Shown: positions 43,444 to 52,922, counted from the stretch's first letter. The stretch: DNA of 64,000 bases from Kocuria tytonis (GCF_003226895.2 NZ_PNJG02000001.1:620001-684000), one strand, 5' to 3'. The notes: generated by a model not told the origin, from the letters alone. Numbers and translations: made by a program.

Positions 43444-44532
43444 TCACGCGCCGGGCGCGCCCAGCTGGGCCACGACGTCGTCGCCCACCTGTGCGGTGCC
43501 GCGCGCCCGCGTGCCGCGCAGCTCGAGGTCCCGGCGCACCGCGCGCTGCACCCGCGCCGCGAGACCCGGGTGACCCAGGTGCTCCAGCATCATGGCGCCG
43601 GCGAGGATCGCGGCGGTGGGCTGGGCGGTCCCGGTGCCGGCGATGTCCGGGGCGGAGCCGTGGACCGGCTCGAACATGGAGGGGTGCGTGCGCTCCGCGT
43701 TGATGTTGCCGCTCGGGGCCAGCCCGATGCCGCCGGTGACCGCCCCCGCCTGGTCCGTGAGGATGTCCCCGAACAGGTTGTCGGTGACGATCACGTCGAA
43801 GCGCGCCGGGTCCGTGGTCATGAAGATCGTGGCGGCGTCCACGTGCATGTAGTCCACCGTCACGTCCGGGTACTGCTCCGCGACCTCGTCCACCGTGCGC
43901 TGGTAGAGGCGCCCCGCGTGGACCAGCACGTTGTGCTTGTGCACCAGGGTGAGCTTCCGCCGCGGGCGGCTGCGCGCGAGCTCGAACGCGTAGCGCACCA
44001 GCCGGCGGACGCCGTGGCCGGTGTTCACGGAAACCTCGGTGGCGATCTCGTGCTCGGTGCCCGTGCGCAGCGTGCCGCCGTGACCCGCGTAGAGCCCCTC
44101 GGTGCCCTCGCGCACCACCACGAAGTCGATCTCCCCCGGGTCGGACAGCGGGCTCGTGGTGCCCGGGTACAGCGTGGCGGGGCGCAGGTTGATGTAGTGG
44201 TCGAAGCCGAAGCGCAGTTTGAGCAGCAGGTCCCGCTCGAGCATCCCGGAGGGCACGCGCTCGTCGTCCGGGGCCGCGCCCACGGCTCCGAACAGGATGG
44301 CCTCGTGACGGCCCAGCGCCGCCATGGTGTCCTCGTTCAGCACCTCGCCGGTCTCCAGCCAGTGCCGGGCCCCCAGCGGGTACTCGGTCCGCTCCAGGGT
44401 GACACCGGCGGGAGCGGTCACCGCATCCAGAACCTTGACGGCCTCCGCCACCACCTCCGGGCCGATGCCGTCCCCGGGCAGGACGGCGATCGAGTGGTGG
44501 CGGGCGGTCTCGGGTGCGGTCGTTTCACTCAT
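43444..44532 (-). CDS. leuB: 3-isopropylmalate dehydrogenase
   Basis: A 362-residue NAD-dependent beta-decarboxylating dehydrogenase of leucine synthesis. Visible are [11 protein letters not shown], the substrate-binding RLRF-type region ([17 protein letters not shown]), the NLFGDILTD metal site and the NAD loop [14 protein letters not shown]. The last 50 residues are the normal C-terminus. ATG at 44532 lies six bases after TAGGGT; the mRNA is probably leaderless. An NdgR-type box lies 52 bases upstream of it. Confidence 0.96.
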   Translation of the reverse strand: MSETTAPETARHHSIAVLPGDGIGPEVVAEAVKVLDAVTAPAGVTLERTEYPLGARHWLETGEVLNEDTMAALGRHEAILFGAVGAAPDDERVPSGMLERDLLLKLRFGFDHYINLRPATLYPGTTSPLSDPGEIDFVVVREGTEGLYAGHGGTLRTGTEHEIATEVSVNTGHGVRRLVRYAFELARSRPRRKLTLVHKHNVLVHAGRLYQRTVDEVAEQYPDVTVDYMHVDAATIFMTTDPARFDVIVTDNLFGDILTDQAGAVTGGIGLAPSGNINAERTHPSMFEPVHGSAPDIAGTGTAQPTAAILAGAMMLEHLGHPGLAARVQRAVRRDLELRGTRARGTAQVGDDVVAQLGAPGA

Positions 44533-44538
44533 GGCCCC

Positions 44539-44544
44539 ACCCTA
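44539..44544 (-). promoter_or_regulatory. -10 element of leuB (leaderless)
   Basis: TAGGGT, six bases before the ATG. TGGATG 18 bases upstream is the best -35. Confidence 0.55.
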
Positions 44545-44583
44545 GGGCGGTGGCGTCCCGCACATCCACATGCTGAACCACCG

Positions 44584-44598
44584 TTCCGCATGGTGAGA
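44584..44598. promoter_or_regulatory. NdgR-type box upstream of leuB
   Basis: TTCCGCATGGTGAGA. Its GCAT and GTGAGA elements match the leuC palindrome. Its near edge is 52 bases from the predicted leuB start point, the same as at ilvB. Confidence 0.5.
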
Positions 44599-44603
44599 CG
44601 CGG

Positions 44604-46157
44604 CTACTCCTTGAGGGCCTCCGGCTCCTCGTAGCGCGGGAACACGCCCGACGGCTTGGGCAGTGCCGTGCCGGGGGCCAGACGGGTGCCCAGCGCCGAG
44701 AACAGCCGGGCCTCCCCCTCCGGCTGGCCGAGCTGGATCAGCAGCTTCGCCATGGAACCGGGCATCACCGGCTGCACCAGAATGGCGACGACGCGCAACA
44801 CCTCCGCGGTCACGTACAGCACGGTGGCCATGCGATCGGGGTCCGTCTTGCGCAGCACCCACGGCTGCTGAGCGGTGAAGTACCGGTTGGCGGAGGCGAT
44901 CACGCGCCACACGGACTCCAGCCCGCGGTGGAACGCGAGCGCGTCGAACGCGGTGCGGTAGTCGGCCACCACGTCGTCGGCCTGGGCCAGCATCGCGAGG
45001 TCCTCGGCGGTGTACTCACCCGGTTCGGGGACGGTGCCCTCCAGGTTCTTGGCGATCATCGACAGGCTGCGCTGCGCCAGGTTGCCGAGGTCGTTCGCGA
45101 GGTCCGAGTTGATGCGCCCGGCGATCGCGTCGTGGGAGTAGTTGCCGTCCTGCCCGAACGGGACCTCGCGCAGCAGGAAGAAGCGCAGCTGGTCCAGCCC
45201 GTACTCGGTGACCATGGCGTGGGGGTCGATCACGTTGCCCACGGACTTGGACATCTTCTCGCCCTGGTTGAACAGGAACCCGTGCGCGAAGACCTTCCGG
45301 GGCAGCTCGATCCCGGCGGACATCAGGAACGCGGGCCAGTACACGGCGTGGAAGCGCGCGATGTCCTTGCCGATCAGGTGCACGGAGGCGGGCCAGAACT
45401 CACGGAACAGCGGGTTCTCGGTGTCGGGGTAGCCCAGTCCGGTCAGGTAGTTGGTGAGCGCGTCCACCCACACGTACATCACGTGCTCGGGGTTGCCGGG
45501 CACGGGCACGCCCCAGTCGAACGTGGTGCGGGAGATGGAGAGGTCCTGCAGACCCCCGCCCACGAAGGACGCGATCTCGTGGGAGCGCGACTCCGGCTGC
45601 ACGAAGTCCGTGCGGTACAGCTCCAGCAGGCGGTCCTGGTAGCGCGAGAGCCGGAAGAAGTAGCTCTCCTCCTCGGTCCAGGTCAGCTCCGTGCCGGTGC
45701 CGATCGAGTAGCGCTGCCCGTCCGCGCGCACCTCGGTCTCGTCCTCCGCGTAGTACGCCTCGTCCCGCACGGAGTACCACCCGGCGTAGGTGTCCAGGTA
45801 GATGTCACCGTTCGCCGCCATCCGCCGCCACAGCTCCTGGGACGCGGCGTAGTGGTCCTCGTCCGTGGTGCGGATGAAGCGGTCGTAGCCGACCTGCAGC
45901 TCGTCGTCCATCACGCGGAAGCGCTGCGAGTTGGTGTCCGCGAGCTCGCGCGTGGTGACGCCCAGCTTCTCCGCGGTCTGCTGCATCTTCTGGCCGTGCT
46001 CGTCGGTGCCGGTCTGGAACCGGGTGGCGAAGCCGTCGAGGCGCTTGAAGCGCACCAGGGTGTCCGCGGCGATCGCCTCGTAGGCGTGGCCGATGTGCGG
46101 CGCCCCGTTCGGGTAGGAGATCGCCGTGGTCGCGTAGAAGGGGGTCTGCTCAGTCAC
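44604..46157 (-). CDS. metG: Methionyl-tRNA synthetase (type 2, zinc-free)
   Basis: A 517-residue class Ia synthetase. The HIGH motif appears in [12 protein letters not shown] and KMSKS in [10 protein letters not shown]. The connective peptide lacks the zinc-binding cysteine pairs, which together with its length marks the MetG2 type. There is no C-terminal tRNA-binding (EMAP) extension. The GTG start lies six bases after TAGAGT, so it is probably leaderless. Confidence 0.96.
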   Translation of the reverse strand: MTEQTPFYATTAISYPNGAPHIGHAYEAIAADTLVRFKRLDGFATRFQTGTDEHGQKMQQTAEKLGVTTRELADTNSQRFRVMDDELQVGYDRFIRTTDEDHYAASQELWRRMAANGDIYLDTYAGWYSVRDEAYYAEDETEVRADGQRYSIGTGTELTWTEEESYFFRLSRYQDRLLELYRTDFVQPESRSHEIASFVGGGLQDLSISRTTFDWGVPVPGNPEHVMYVWVDALTNYLTGLGYPDTENPLFREFWPASVHLIGKDIARFHAVYWPAFLMSAGIELPRKVFAHGFLFNQGEKMSKSVGNVIDPHAMVTEYGLDQLRFFLLREVPFGQDGNYSHDAIAGRINSDLANDLGNLAQRSLSMIAKNLEGTVPEPGEYTAEDLAMLAQADDVVADYRTAFDALAFHRGLESVWRVIASANRYFTAQQPWVLRKTDPDRMATVLYVTAEVLRVVAILVQPVMPGSMAKLLIQLGQPEGEARLFSALGTRLAPGTALPKPSGVFPRYEEPEALKE

Positions 46158-46163
46158 CCCTCC

Positions 46164-46169
46164 ACTCTA
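46164..46169 (-). promoter_or_regulatory. -10 element of metG (leaderless)
   Basis: TAGAGT, six bases (GGAGGG) before the GTG at 46157. The GGAGGG is too close to the GTG to serve as a ribosome-binding site. Confidence 0.5.
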
Positions 46170-46283
46170 TCGACACGCGCGCCCCGTCCCGCCCGGTGTC
46201 CCCCGGCGCGGGCTCCCGCGCGGCGTCGTGGTCCGTGTTCGACCGTGCCCGACCGTGAGGGGGCGCGGCCGGACGGGTGCGGA

Positions 46284-47309
46284 TCAGCGGGCGGCGGTGC
46301 CCTCGGTGTAGTCCTCGTCCGTCTGCTCCCACGCGAACAGCGAGCGCAGCTTGCGGCCCGTGGTCTCGACGGGGTGCTTCTCCTCCTTGGCGCGCAGCTC
46401 GTTGAACTCCTTGGCGCCGGAGGCCTGGTCCTTCATGAAGCGGTCCGCGAAGGAGCCGTTCTGGATGTCCGCGAGGACCTCCTGCATCCGCTCCTTGACC
46501 TCGGGCTGGATCACACGCGGGCCGGAGACGTAGTCGCCGTACTCGGCGGTGTCCGAGCAGGACCAGCGCTGCTTGGCGATGCCGCCCTCGACCATCAGGT
46601 CCACGATCAGCTTGAGCTCGTGCAGCACCTCGAAGTACGCGATCTCGGGCTGGTAGCCGGCCTCCGTGAGGGTCTCGAAGCCGTACTGCACCAGGTGCGA
46701 GACGCCGCCGCACAGCACGGCCTGCTCGCCGAAGAGGTCCGACTCGGTCTCCTCGGTGAAGGTGGTCTCGATGACGCCGGCGCGGGTGCCGCCGATGCCC
46801 TTGGCATAGGACAGCGCGAGCTGCAGGGCCTGGCCGGAGGCGTCCACCTCCACCGCCACGAGGTCCGGCACGCCGCGGCCGGCCTCGAACTCGCGGCGCA
46901 CGGTGTGGCCCGGGCCCTTGGGGGCGACCATGGCCACGTCCACACCCTGGGGCGCCTCGATGTAGCCGAAGCGGATGTTGAAGCCGTGGGCGAAGAAGAT
47001 GGCGTCGCCCTCGTCCAGGTTGTCCTTGACGGACTCGTTGAAGACCTGGGCCTGGACCTGGTCCGGGGTGAGGATCATGATGACGTCCGCCTCCTTCGCG
47101 GCGTCCGCGATGGAGAGCACGCGCAGGCCCTCGGCCTCGGCCTTGGCGCGGGACCTCGAGCCCTCGTTGAGTCCGATCCGGACGTCCACCCCGGAGTCGC
47201 GCAGGTTCAGCGCGTGGGCGTGGCCCTGCGAGCCGTAGCCGATGACGGCCACGGAGCGGTTCTGGATGATCGAGAGGTCGGCGTCGTCGTTGTAGTAGAT
47301 CTTTGCCAT
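46284..47309 (-). CDS. ilvC: Ketol-acid reductoisomerase
   Basis: A 341-residue class I KARI that isomerises and reduces 2-acetolactate or 2-aceto-2-hydroxybutyrate in valine and isoleucine synthesis. The NADPH motif is [10 protein letters not shown] and the helical domain holds the metal-binding acidic residues in the [11 protein letters not shown] region. It is the third gene of ilvB-ilvN-ilvC. A gap of 100 bases separates it from ilvN. Confidence 0.97.
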   Translation of the reverse strand: MAKIYYNDDADLSIIQNRSVAVIGYGSQGHAHALNLRDSGVDVRIGLNEGSRSRAKAEAEGLRVLSIADAAKEADVIMILTPDQVQAQVFNESVKDNLDEGDAIFFAHGFNIRFGYIEAPQGVDVAMVAPKGPGHTVRREFEAGRGVPDLVAVEVDASGQALQLALSYAKGIGGTRAGVIETTFTEETESDLFGEQAVLCGGVSHLVQYGFETLTEAGYQPEIAYFEVLHELKLIVDLMVEGGIAKQRWSCSDTAEYGDYVSGPRVIQPEVKERMQEVLADIQNGSFADRFMKDQASGAKEFNELRAKEEKHPVETTGRKLRSLFAWEQTDEDYTEGTAAR

Positions 47310-47409
47310 GGGCTTGCTCTGTCTCCTTGGGTAGCGGGTGGATTCTGGGTGGGGCCCGGGGCCGCGCGACGGCGGGCCCCGGGATCCCGGGTCTCGGGTG
47401 GTCCGGCGG

Positions 47410-47919
47410 TCAGTGGCGCAGCGCGCGGTCGGACATGGACTTGGGGCCGCGACCGAGCGCGACGGTGCCGGCCCGGACGATCTCGCGGATCCCGAACGGC
47501 TCCAGCACGTCCAGCAGCGCGTGGATCTTCTCGCGCGAGCCCGTGGACTCGATGACCACGGACTCGGTGGAGACGTCCACGATGGTGGCGCGGAAGAGGT
47601 CCGCGGCCTGCGTGACCTGCAGCCGGGCGGAGGCGTCCGCGCGGACCTTGACCATGATGTGCTCGCGCTGCACGGACGCCTCGGGAACGAGCTCCACGAT
47701 CTTGATCACGTTGATGAGCTTGTTCAGCTGCTTGGTGACCTGCTCCAGCAGCTCGCCGTCCGCGTCCACCACCACCGTGATCCGGGAGATCCCGGAGAGC
47801 TCCGTGGGCCCCACGGCGAGCGAGTGGATGTTGAACGCCCGGCGGGCGAAGAGCCCGGCCACCCGGGTCAGCACGCCCGGCTTGTCCTCCACCAGGACGG
47901 AGAGAGTGTGTCGGCTCAC
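47410..47919 (-). CDS. ilvN: Acetolactate synthase small (regulatory) subunit
   Basis: A 169-residue ACT-domain subunit that confers valine feedback inhibition on IlvB. The N-terminal ACT domain begins [21 protein letters not shown], with the valine-site region [11 protein letters not shown], and a second C-terminal domain is of normal length. The GTG start is three bases after the ilvB stop. Confidence 0.96.
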   Translation of the reverse strand: MSRHTLSVLVEDKPGVLTRVAGLFARRAFNIHSLAVGPTELSGISRITVVVDADGELLEQVTKQLNKLINVIKIVELVPEASVQREHIMVKVRADASARLQVTQAADLFRATIVDVSTESVVIESTGSREKIHALLDVLEPFGIREIVRAGTVALGRGPKSMSDRALRH

Positions 47920-47922
47920 GGG

Positions 47923-49800
47923 TCAGTCCTCCGTCTTCCACTCGGGAGTCATGTTGCGGGCGATCTGGATCTGGTCGTTCGAGACGCCGGAGGGCACCAT
48001 GGGCCACACCATCGCGTTCGCCGAGACCACGAAGTCGATCACCACGGGGCGGTCGTTGATCTCGAGCGCCCGCTCGATCGTCGCGTCCACGTCCTCGTCC
48101 TTCTCGCACCTCAGCGCGGCGCAGCCGTAGGCCTCCGCCAGTTTCACGAAGTCCGGGACGCGCCGGGAGTCGTGGCCGGTGTCCAGCTCGGTGTTGGAGT
48201 AGCGACCGTCGTAGAACAGGGTCTGCCACTGCCGCACCATTCCCAAGGAGGAGTTGTTGATCACGGCCACCTTGATGGGGATGTTGTTGATCACGCACGT
48301 GGCCAGTTCCTGGTTGGTCATCTGGAAGCAGCCGTCGCCGTCGATCGCCCAGACCACGCGGTCCGGCTGGGCCACCTTGGCGCCCATGGCCGCGGGCACC
48401 GCGAATCCCATGGTGCCCAGCCCGGAGGAGTTCAGCCACTGCCGCGGACGCTCGTACGCCACGAACTGCGCGGACCACATCTGGTGCTGGCCCACGCCCG
48501 AGACGTACACGGCCTCCGGTCCGGTCAGCGCCGAGATCCGTTCCACCACGTACTGGGGGCTGCCGTGACCGTCGTCGGTGCGGGTGTACCCCAGCGGGTA
48601 GGTCTCGCGCAGGGACTCCAGCGCCTCCCACCACGTGCTCAGCTCCGGGGCCTCCCGGTCCTGGAACTCCTGGCGCACCGCCTGGGTGAGATCCGGGACC
48701 ACGTACTTGAGGTCGCCCACGATGGGCACGTCCGCGACCCTGTTCTTGGAGATCTCGGCGGGATCGATGTCCGCGTGGATCACCTTGGCGTGGGGGGCGA
48801 ACGTGTCCAGCTGCCCGGTCACCCGGTCGTCGAAGCGCGCTCCCAGGGTGATGAGCAGATCCGCCTGCTGCAGGGCGTACACCGCGGGCACCGTGCCGTG
48901 CATTCCCGGCATGCCCAGGTTCTGGCGGTGCGAGTCGGGGAAGACACCGCGTGCCGTGAGGGTGGTGACCACCGGCGCGCCGGTGAGTTCCGCGAGCTCC
49001 AGCAGCTCCGCCGCGACGTCGGCCCGCATGGCCCCGCCACCGGTGTAGAGCACCGGGCGCCGGGCCGCCGCGATCAGCCGTGCGGCCTCCCTGATCTGCT
49101 TCGAGTGCCCCCGGGTGACGGGCCGGTACCCGGCCAGCTCCACCTCGGGCGGCCAGCTGAACGTCATGGTGGCCTGCTGCGCGTCCTTCGCCACGTCCAC
49201 CAGCACCGGCCCGGGGCGTCCCGTGGACGCCAGGTGGTAGGCCTCGGCCAGCACGCGGGGGATGTCCTGCGCGTCGGTCACCAGGTACGAGTGCTTGGTC
49301 ACCGGCATGGTCATGCCCACGATGTCCGCCTCCTGGAAGGCGTCGGTCCCGATGGCCGAGCTGGCCACCTGACCGGTGATCGCGAGCATCGGGATCGAGT
49401 CCATGTTGGCGTCGGCCAGGGCCGTGACCAGGTTGGTGGCTCCGGGCCCGGACGTGGCGATGCACACCCCCACACGGCCCGAGGCCAGTGCGTACCCCTC
49501 GGCGGCGTGACCGGAGCCCTGCTCGTGGCGCACCAGGATGTGATTGATCTTCTCGGTGTCCAGCAGGGGGTCGTAGGTGGGCAGGATCGCACCACCCGGC
49601 AGCCCGAAGACGTCCGTGACACCGAGCAGCTCGAGGGAGCGGATGATCGCTTGGGAACCGGTCATCTCCTCGGGTGCGACGACCTCCGCCGCGGTCCCCG
49701 TCAGCCGGACCGTGTCCGAGTCCGCGGACTGGGAGGTCGGAGCCGACGGCGCGCGCCGCTGGGCCATCACCGCCGGTGAGATCGGCTGATCCTTGCTCAT
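47923..49800 (-). CDS. ilvB: Acetolactate synthase large (catalytic) subunit
   Basis: A 625-residue ThDP- and FAD-dependent enzyme that makes 2-acetolactate and 2-aceto-2-hydroxybutyrate. The catalytic glutamate lies in [20 protein letters not shown] contacts in [10 protein letters not shown], and the ThDP motif runs from IDGDGCFQM to the [12 protein letters not shown] segment. The first 40 residues are a variable hydrophilic extension. It is the first structural gene of ilvBNC and is preceded by a leader peptide and attenuator. Confidence 0.97.
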   Translation of the reverse strand: MSKDQPISPAVMAQRRAPSAPTSQSADSDTVRLTGTAAEVVAPEEMTGSQAIIRSLELLGVTDVFGLPGGAILPTYDPLLDTEKINHILVRHEQGSGHAAEGYALASGRVGVCIATSGPGATNLVTALADANMDSIPMLAITGQVASSAIGTDAFQEADIVGMTMPVTKHSYLVTDAQDIPRVLAEAYHLASTGRPGPVLVDVAKDAQQATMTFSWPPEVELAGYRPVTRGHSKQIREAARLIAAARRPVLYTGGGAMRADVAAELLELAELTGAPVVTTLTARGVFPDSHRQNLGMPGMHGTVPAVYALQQADLLITLGARFDDRVTGQLDTFAPHAKVIHADIDPAEISKNRVADVPIVGDLKYVVPDLTQAVRQEFQDREAPELSTWWEALESLRETYPLGYTRTDDGHGSPQYVVERISALTGPEAVYVSGVGQHQMWSAQFVAYERPRQWLNSSGLGTMGFAVPAAMGAKVAQPDRVVWAIDGDGCFQMTNQELATCVINNIPIKVAVINNSSLGMVRQWQTLFYDGRYSNTELDTGHDSRRVPDFVKLAEAYGCAALRCEKDEDVDATIERALEINDRPVVIDFVVSANAMVWPMVPSGVSNDQIQIARNMTPEWKTED

Positions 49801-49889
49801 GGTGCTGTGTCCTTACGTGCTGTGCTGTGTGGGGTGCCGGGACGGGGTGGTGCCCGGCGGAACGTGCCGGTGGGCGGTTGCAGTACATG

Positions 49890-49927
49890 AAAAAGGCCCC
49901 TGCCACGGATCTCGTGGGCTGAGGGCC
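49890..49927 (-). terminator. ilvB attenuator terminator
   Basis: On the minus strand GGCCCT pairs with AGGGGCC (one bulge) and inner CCACG with CGTGG, followed by five T residues: a true rho-independent terminator in the leader, 90-127 bases before ilvB. The left arm (AGGCCC, 49923-49928) can instead pair with GGGCCT at the end of the leader peptide gene (49955-49960), giving an antiterminator. Confidence 0.8.
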
Positions 49928-49952
49928 TGTCGGGTACGCGCTGGTGTACTCC

Positions 49953-50018
49953 TCAGGCCCGGGGTCCGATGAGGACGACCGGTAGGAGGATGACGACGCC
50001 GCGCACTGCCGAATTCAT
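49953..50018 (-). CDS. ilvL: ilvBNC leader peptide
   Basis: A 21-residue leader peptide in which residues 8-17 are VVILLPVVLI, nine branched-chain residues out of ten. It ends just before the antiterminator and terminator arms. Ribosome stalling when Val-, Leu- or Ile-tRNA is short would expose the GGGCCT segment and prevent termination; smooth translation to the stop would cover it and allow termination. The ATG at 50018 lies six bases after the -10 element, so the leader transcript itself is leaderless. Too short for routine gene callers. Confidence 0.8.
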   Translation of the reverse strand: MNSAVRGVVILLPVVLIGPRA

Positions 50019-50024
50019 ACCCTC

Positions 50025-50054
50025 ATGGTGTGGTGCAACGAACCGGCGTGTCAA
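50025..50054 (-). promoter_or_regulatory. ilvBNC promoter
   Basis: A perfect TTGACA -35 (50049-50054), 18 bases, CACCAT -10 (50025-50030), six bases to the leader-peptide ATG. The NdgR-type box begins 15 bases upstream of the -35. Confidence 0.6.
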
Positions 50055-50069
50055 ACTTCGGACACCCTG

Positions 50070-50084
50070 TCTCACATCATGGAA
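50070..50084. promoter_or_regulatory. NdgR-type box upstream of ilvBNC
   Basis: TCTCACATCATGGAA. The first half-site is an exact copy of one half of the leuC palindrome; the second is degenerate. Near edge 52 bases from the predicted start point. Confidence 0.5.
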
Positions 50085-50121
50085 CCCGGGTCCCGGTCCG
50101 AGAATGCACTCTCGGGGCCGG

Positions 50122-51099
50122 TCACCCACCCAGGCGGAGCCGGCCCGGCTGCACCAGGAACCGCGGCGGGCGCCCCGACCGGATCAGGGCAAGCTGCTCG
50201 AGCATCAGCGTGCGCATGCGCGGGCGGAAGGACGCGTTGGAACCGCCCACGTGGGGAAGGACGATGGAACCCGCCGCGCCCATCAGGGGATGGTCACCGG
50301 GCAGCGGCTCCGGCTCCACCACGTCCAGTGCGCAGCGCAGCCTGCCCGCCGTCACCTCGGCGGTGAGGGCCTCGGTGTCCACCACGGCGCCGCGGCCCAC
50401 GTTGACCACCAGTGCGTCGTCCGGCAACCGGGCCAGGACAGCACCGTCCACGAGACCCTCGGTGCTGTCGGTGCGGGGAAGAGCCAGCACCAGGACGTCG
50501 GTGCGGGGCAGGATCTCCCCCAGCTCCGCGACCCCGTGCACGTGCCCCGAGGCGTCGTCCCGCGCGGTGCTCGCCACGCGCGTGAGCGCCACCTCGAAGG
50601 GCTCGAGCCTGGCCGCCACCGCCCGTCCGACCTCCCCCGCTCCCACCACCGTGATGCGGGAGTCGGCCACGGACCGGGAGAAGAAGGACCGGTAGACGCC
50701 CTCGGCCTGCTGCCGCACGGCGCGAGCCAGGTCCCGCTGGGCGGCGATGATCAGCCCCAGGGCGATCTCCGCGGTCCCGGCGGCGTGCACCCACCCGCCG
50801 GCCGCGAGTGCGGTGTCCGAGCCGATGAGCTCCGGGACGCCGTCGTACCCGGTGGACTGCAGCTGCAGCAGCGAGACGGTGTCGAGCACGGAGGGGTCCG
50901 TGCGCCACCGGCCGCTGCCGTAGGGTGCCACCGCGATGTCCACCTCCTCGCGGGCGCAGCCCTCCGGCTCACCCTCCAGATCCCACAGCACGCAGCGGAA
51001 CCCGGTGGCCGCCGCGCTGATCTCGTCGTACAGCTGCTGCTCGGGCAGCGAGACGACGTGCAGGGCACTCAGCGGGACCTCGGGGGACGGGCGACTCAT
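50122..51099 (-). CDS. D-isomer-specific 2-hydroxyacid dehydrogenase
   Basis: A 325-residue NAD(P)-dependent dehydrogenase of the D-2-hydroxyacid family. The dinucleotide motif is VVGAGEVGRAVA near residue 150. The catalytic triad is readable: Arg in VNVGRGAVVD, Glu in DVVEPEPLP and His in LPHVGGSN. The substrate is unknown; it is too short and divergent to call SerA. ATG at 51099 lies seven bases after TAGAAT. It is oriented with the ilvBNC operon and ends about 100 bases upstream of the ilv promoter, so the NdgR box lies in the gap just downstream of it. Confidence 0.85.
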   Translation of the reverse strand: MSRPSPEVPLSALHVVSLPEQQLYDEISAAATGFRCVLWDLEGEPEGCAREEVDIAVAPYGSGRWRTDPSVLDTVSLLQLQSTGYDGVPELIGSDTALAAGGWVHAAGTAEIALGLIIAAQRDLARAVRQQAEGVYRSFFSRSVADSRITVVGAGEVGRAVAARLEPFEVALTRVASTARDDASGHVHGVAELGEILPRTDVLVLALPRTDSTEGLVDGAVLARLPDDALVVNVGRGAVVDTEALTAEVTAGRLRCALDVVEPEPLPGDHPLMGAAGSIVLPHVGGSNASFRPRMRTLMLEQLALIRSGRPPRFLVQPGRLRLGG

Positions 51100-51106
51100 G
51101 GCACCG

Positions 51107-51112
51107 ATTCTA
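51107..51112 (-). promoter_or_regulatory. -10 element of 2-hydroxyacid dehydrogenase gene
   Basis: TAGAAT, seven bases before the ATG at 51099; probably leaderless. Confidence 0.45.
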
Positions 51113-51173
51113 TGGCGCCCACCTCCCGCGGCGCCGCACGAGCGGAAGCATCACGACGGTGCGGTGACCCGAT

Positions 51174-51201
51174 TTGACTCCCCCTCCCGGGATGCTAAAG
51201 T
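51174..51201 (+). promoter_or_regulatory. tRNA-Lys promoter
   Basis: TTGACT (51174-51179), 16 bases, TAAAGT (51196-51201), about 60 bases before the tRNA. Confidence 0.6.
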
Positions 51202-51263
51202 TGTCTCTCGTTGCGAGGGAGAAGGCAGGGCCCGAGAGACCGCCGGTGAACTCGTCGACACAC

Positions 51264-51336
51264 GCGCCTCTAGCTCAATTGGCAGAGCAATTGACTCTTA
51301 ATCAATGGGTTCAGGGTTCAAGTCCCTGGGGGCGCA
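51264..51336 (+). tRNA. tRNA-Lys (anticodon CTT)
   Basis: A 73-base cloverleaf: acceptor GCGCCTC/GGGGCGC with one U-G pair, D-arm AGCTCAATTGGCAGAGC, anticodon loop ACTCTTAA (CTT), T-arm GGTTCAAGTCC, discriminator A. CCA is not encoded. Confidence 0.96.
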
Positions 51337-51343
51337 CCCGCAG

Positions 51344-51388
51344 AAGAACGAGGGCCGGATCACCGTGGTGATCCGGCCCTCGTTCTTT
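51344..51388 (+). terminator. Terminator after tRNA-Lys
   Basis: A 21-bp perfect inverted repeat (51344-51364 with 51367-51387) followed by TTT. The two-base centre means the top pairs must open into a loop. It starts eight bases after the tRNA. Confidence 0.85.
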
Positions 51389-51442
51389 CGCGTGCCGCGG
51401 CGGATGTCCCGATCGCATGCCGGGCGCGGGGCCAGCCGGCCG

Positions 51443-51928
51443 TCAGCCGGTGCGAGACGTCCGTTCGGAGTCCGCGCAGGCCGCACGGTCCTCCTGGACC
51501 TCCTTGCGGTCCCTGGCGTCGCCGAGCGTGGAGATGATGTCCACCAGTCTGCACCGCAACTGCTCGTCCGCCTCGTGGGACCCGCCGAGCAGCCCCTGCT
51601 CCAGACGGGCCGCGTCCGCGAGCACCTGCTCCCCCGCCCGTGAGATCGCGACCACGTGGGAACGCCGGTCCCGCTCGCTCTTGGCGCGCGTGACGTGCCC
51701 GTGGACCTCGAGCCGGTGCAGTGTCTTGCCCATGGTCTGCGCCTGGACCCGGATCCGCTGCGCCAGCTGCGCCTGGGTCATGCTTCCCTCCGACTGCAGC
51801 ACGTCCAGGGCCATGACACCCGCGTGGGTGATCCCGAGGGACGCGAGGTCCTCGTTCCACGCGTGCTCCACCAGGCGCGCTGCGGTGGACAGCAGACGGT
51901 TCGTGGGCCAGTGGTTCTTGTACGACAT
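51443..51928 (-). CDS. MarR-family transcriptional regulator
   Basis: A 161-residue winged-helix regulator of the MarR family. The recognition region runs SMTQAQLAQRIRVQAQTMGKTLHRLEVHGHV, and the wing carries SERDRRSHVVAIS with the conserved Asp-Arg. Its targets are unknown. It diverges from bcp across a 280-base gap, so control of its own promoter and possibly of bcp is a reasonable guess. It has no cysteine in the DNA-binding region that would mark an OhrR-type peroxide sensor. Confidence 0.85.
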   Translation of the reverse strand: MSYKNHWPTNRLLSTAARLVEHAWNEDLASLGITHAGVMALDVLQSEGSMTQAQLAQRIRVQAQTMGKTLHRLEVHGHVTRAKSERDRRSHVVAISRAGEQVLADAARLEQGLLGGSHEADEQLRCRLVDIISTLGDARDRKEVQEDRAACADSERTSRTG

Positions 51929-52209
51929 AGGCTGACTGCATCCGCTCGACGTGATCCGGGTTCATGACTGGAAACCGACCGTGGAGGCGGGTTCCGTGCC
52001 CCGGGTGCACCGCTCGTCCTGGTGTGCAGGGGATCTGGACCACACAGCGGAGAGGGGCGGGACGAGGACGTGCGGTGTGCCCGGGGCACGTGCCGACGTC
52101 CCGTGCGTGCGCCGCGAACCATGCGCGGCGAGCGCTGTCTGCACCCGAGCATCATACGTGAGGACGCATCATTAGGGAACATCTGTCACCACACCGGAAG
52201 GACCACGTC
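51929..52209. other. Divergent MarR / bcp intergenic region
   Basis: A 281-base gap. I see no tRNA, RNA hairpin with T-tract, or small ORF with a ribosome-binding site. The bcp-proximal end has GGAAGG seven to eight bases before the start. CATACG and CATTAG are weak -10 candidates. No clear MarR palindrome was found by eye. Confidence 0.4.
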
Positions 52210-52683
52210 ATGGCCCGTCGCCTGACTCCCGGCCAGCAGGCCCCCCTCTTCACCCTGCCGGATGCGCAGGGCAGTCCCGTGTCCCTGCAGGACCTGCGGG
52301 GGACCAGGGTGATCCTCTACTTCTACCCGCGCGCGGCCACCCCCGGGTGCACCACACAGGCGTGCGACTTCCGCGACAGCCTGTCCTCCCTGGCCGCCGC
52401 CGGGTACCGGGTGCTGGGCGTCTCCCCCGACGCGCCCCACGCCCTCGAGCGCTTCGCCGCGGCGCAGCGGCTCGGATTCCCCCTGCTCTCGGACGAGGAC
52501 CACCGGGTGGCGGAGTCCTACGGCGCGTGGGGCGAGAAGAAGAACTACGGAAAGGTCTACGAGGGACTCATCCGCTCCACGGTGGTCCTGGACCGCGACG
52601 GCGTGGTCGAACTCGCGCAGTACAACGTGCGGGCCAAGGGGCACGTGGCCAAGCTCCGCCGCGACCTGGGGCTCGGGGCCTGA
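52210..52683 (+). CDS. bcp: Thioredoxin-dependent thiol peroxidase (Bcp/PrxQ)
   Basis: A 157-residue atypical 2-Cys peroxiredoxin that reduces hydrogen and organic peroxides. The peroxidatic and resolving cysteines are five residues apart in PGCTTQACDF, as in the BCP/PrxQ subfamily. YPRAATPG supplies the conserved Thr/Pro environment (a fully typical motif would be YPKDNTPG). ATG at 52210 is preceded by GGAAGG. It is a single gene diverging from a MarR regulator. Confidence 0.93.
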   Translation: MARRLTPGQQAPLFTLPDAQGSPVSLQDLRGTRVILYFYPRAATPGCTTQACDFRDSLSSLAAAGYRVLGVSPDAPHALERFAAAQRLGFPLLSDEDHRVAESYGAWGEKKNYGKVYEGLIRSTVVLDRDGVVELAQYNVRAKGHVAKLRRDLGLGA

Positions 52684-52779
52684 CCCGGCGGCGTCGCCGG
52701 GTGACGCCCGGGTCCCGACCCGTTGCCCCGACGCGTCCGCCGCGGCGAGTGCCGCCGGGGCCGGGGCGGATCCTCCGAC

Positions 52780-52785
52780 TAGTAT
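52780..52785 (+). promoter_or_regulatory. Possible -10 element of tRNA-Leu
   Basis: TAGTAT about 55 bases before tRNA-Leu. No good -35 is visible. Confidence 0.35.
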
Positions 52786-52840
52786 GGTGGACGATCTCGG
52801 GTGGGCCGGTGAACGCCCGCGGGCCCGGACCCCGGTGACT

Positions 52841-52922
52841 GCGCGAGTGGTGGAACTGGTAGACACGCAGGATTTAGGTTCCTGTGCCTCACGGCGTGCG
52901 GGTTCGATTCCCGTCTTGCGCA
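52841..52922 (+). tRNA. tRNA-Leu (anticodon TAG)
   Basis: An 82-base class II tRNA with a long variable arm. Acceptor GCGCGAG/CTTGCGC with one G-U pair, D-arm TGGTGGAACTGGTAGACAC, anticodon loop TTTAGGT (TAG), T-arm GGTTCGATTCC, discriminator A. CCA is not fully encoded. Confidence 0.95.

Noticed and set aside
47207-49906. An 899-codon minus-strand frame and an 813-codon plus-strand frame across ilvB-ilvN
   Set aside because: Both overlap three well-defined ilv genes in another frame or strand and contain no recognisable domain.
51280-51310. TTGACTCTTAATCAA as a promoter or palindromic operator
   Set aside because: It is the anticodon stem-loop of tRNA-Lys.
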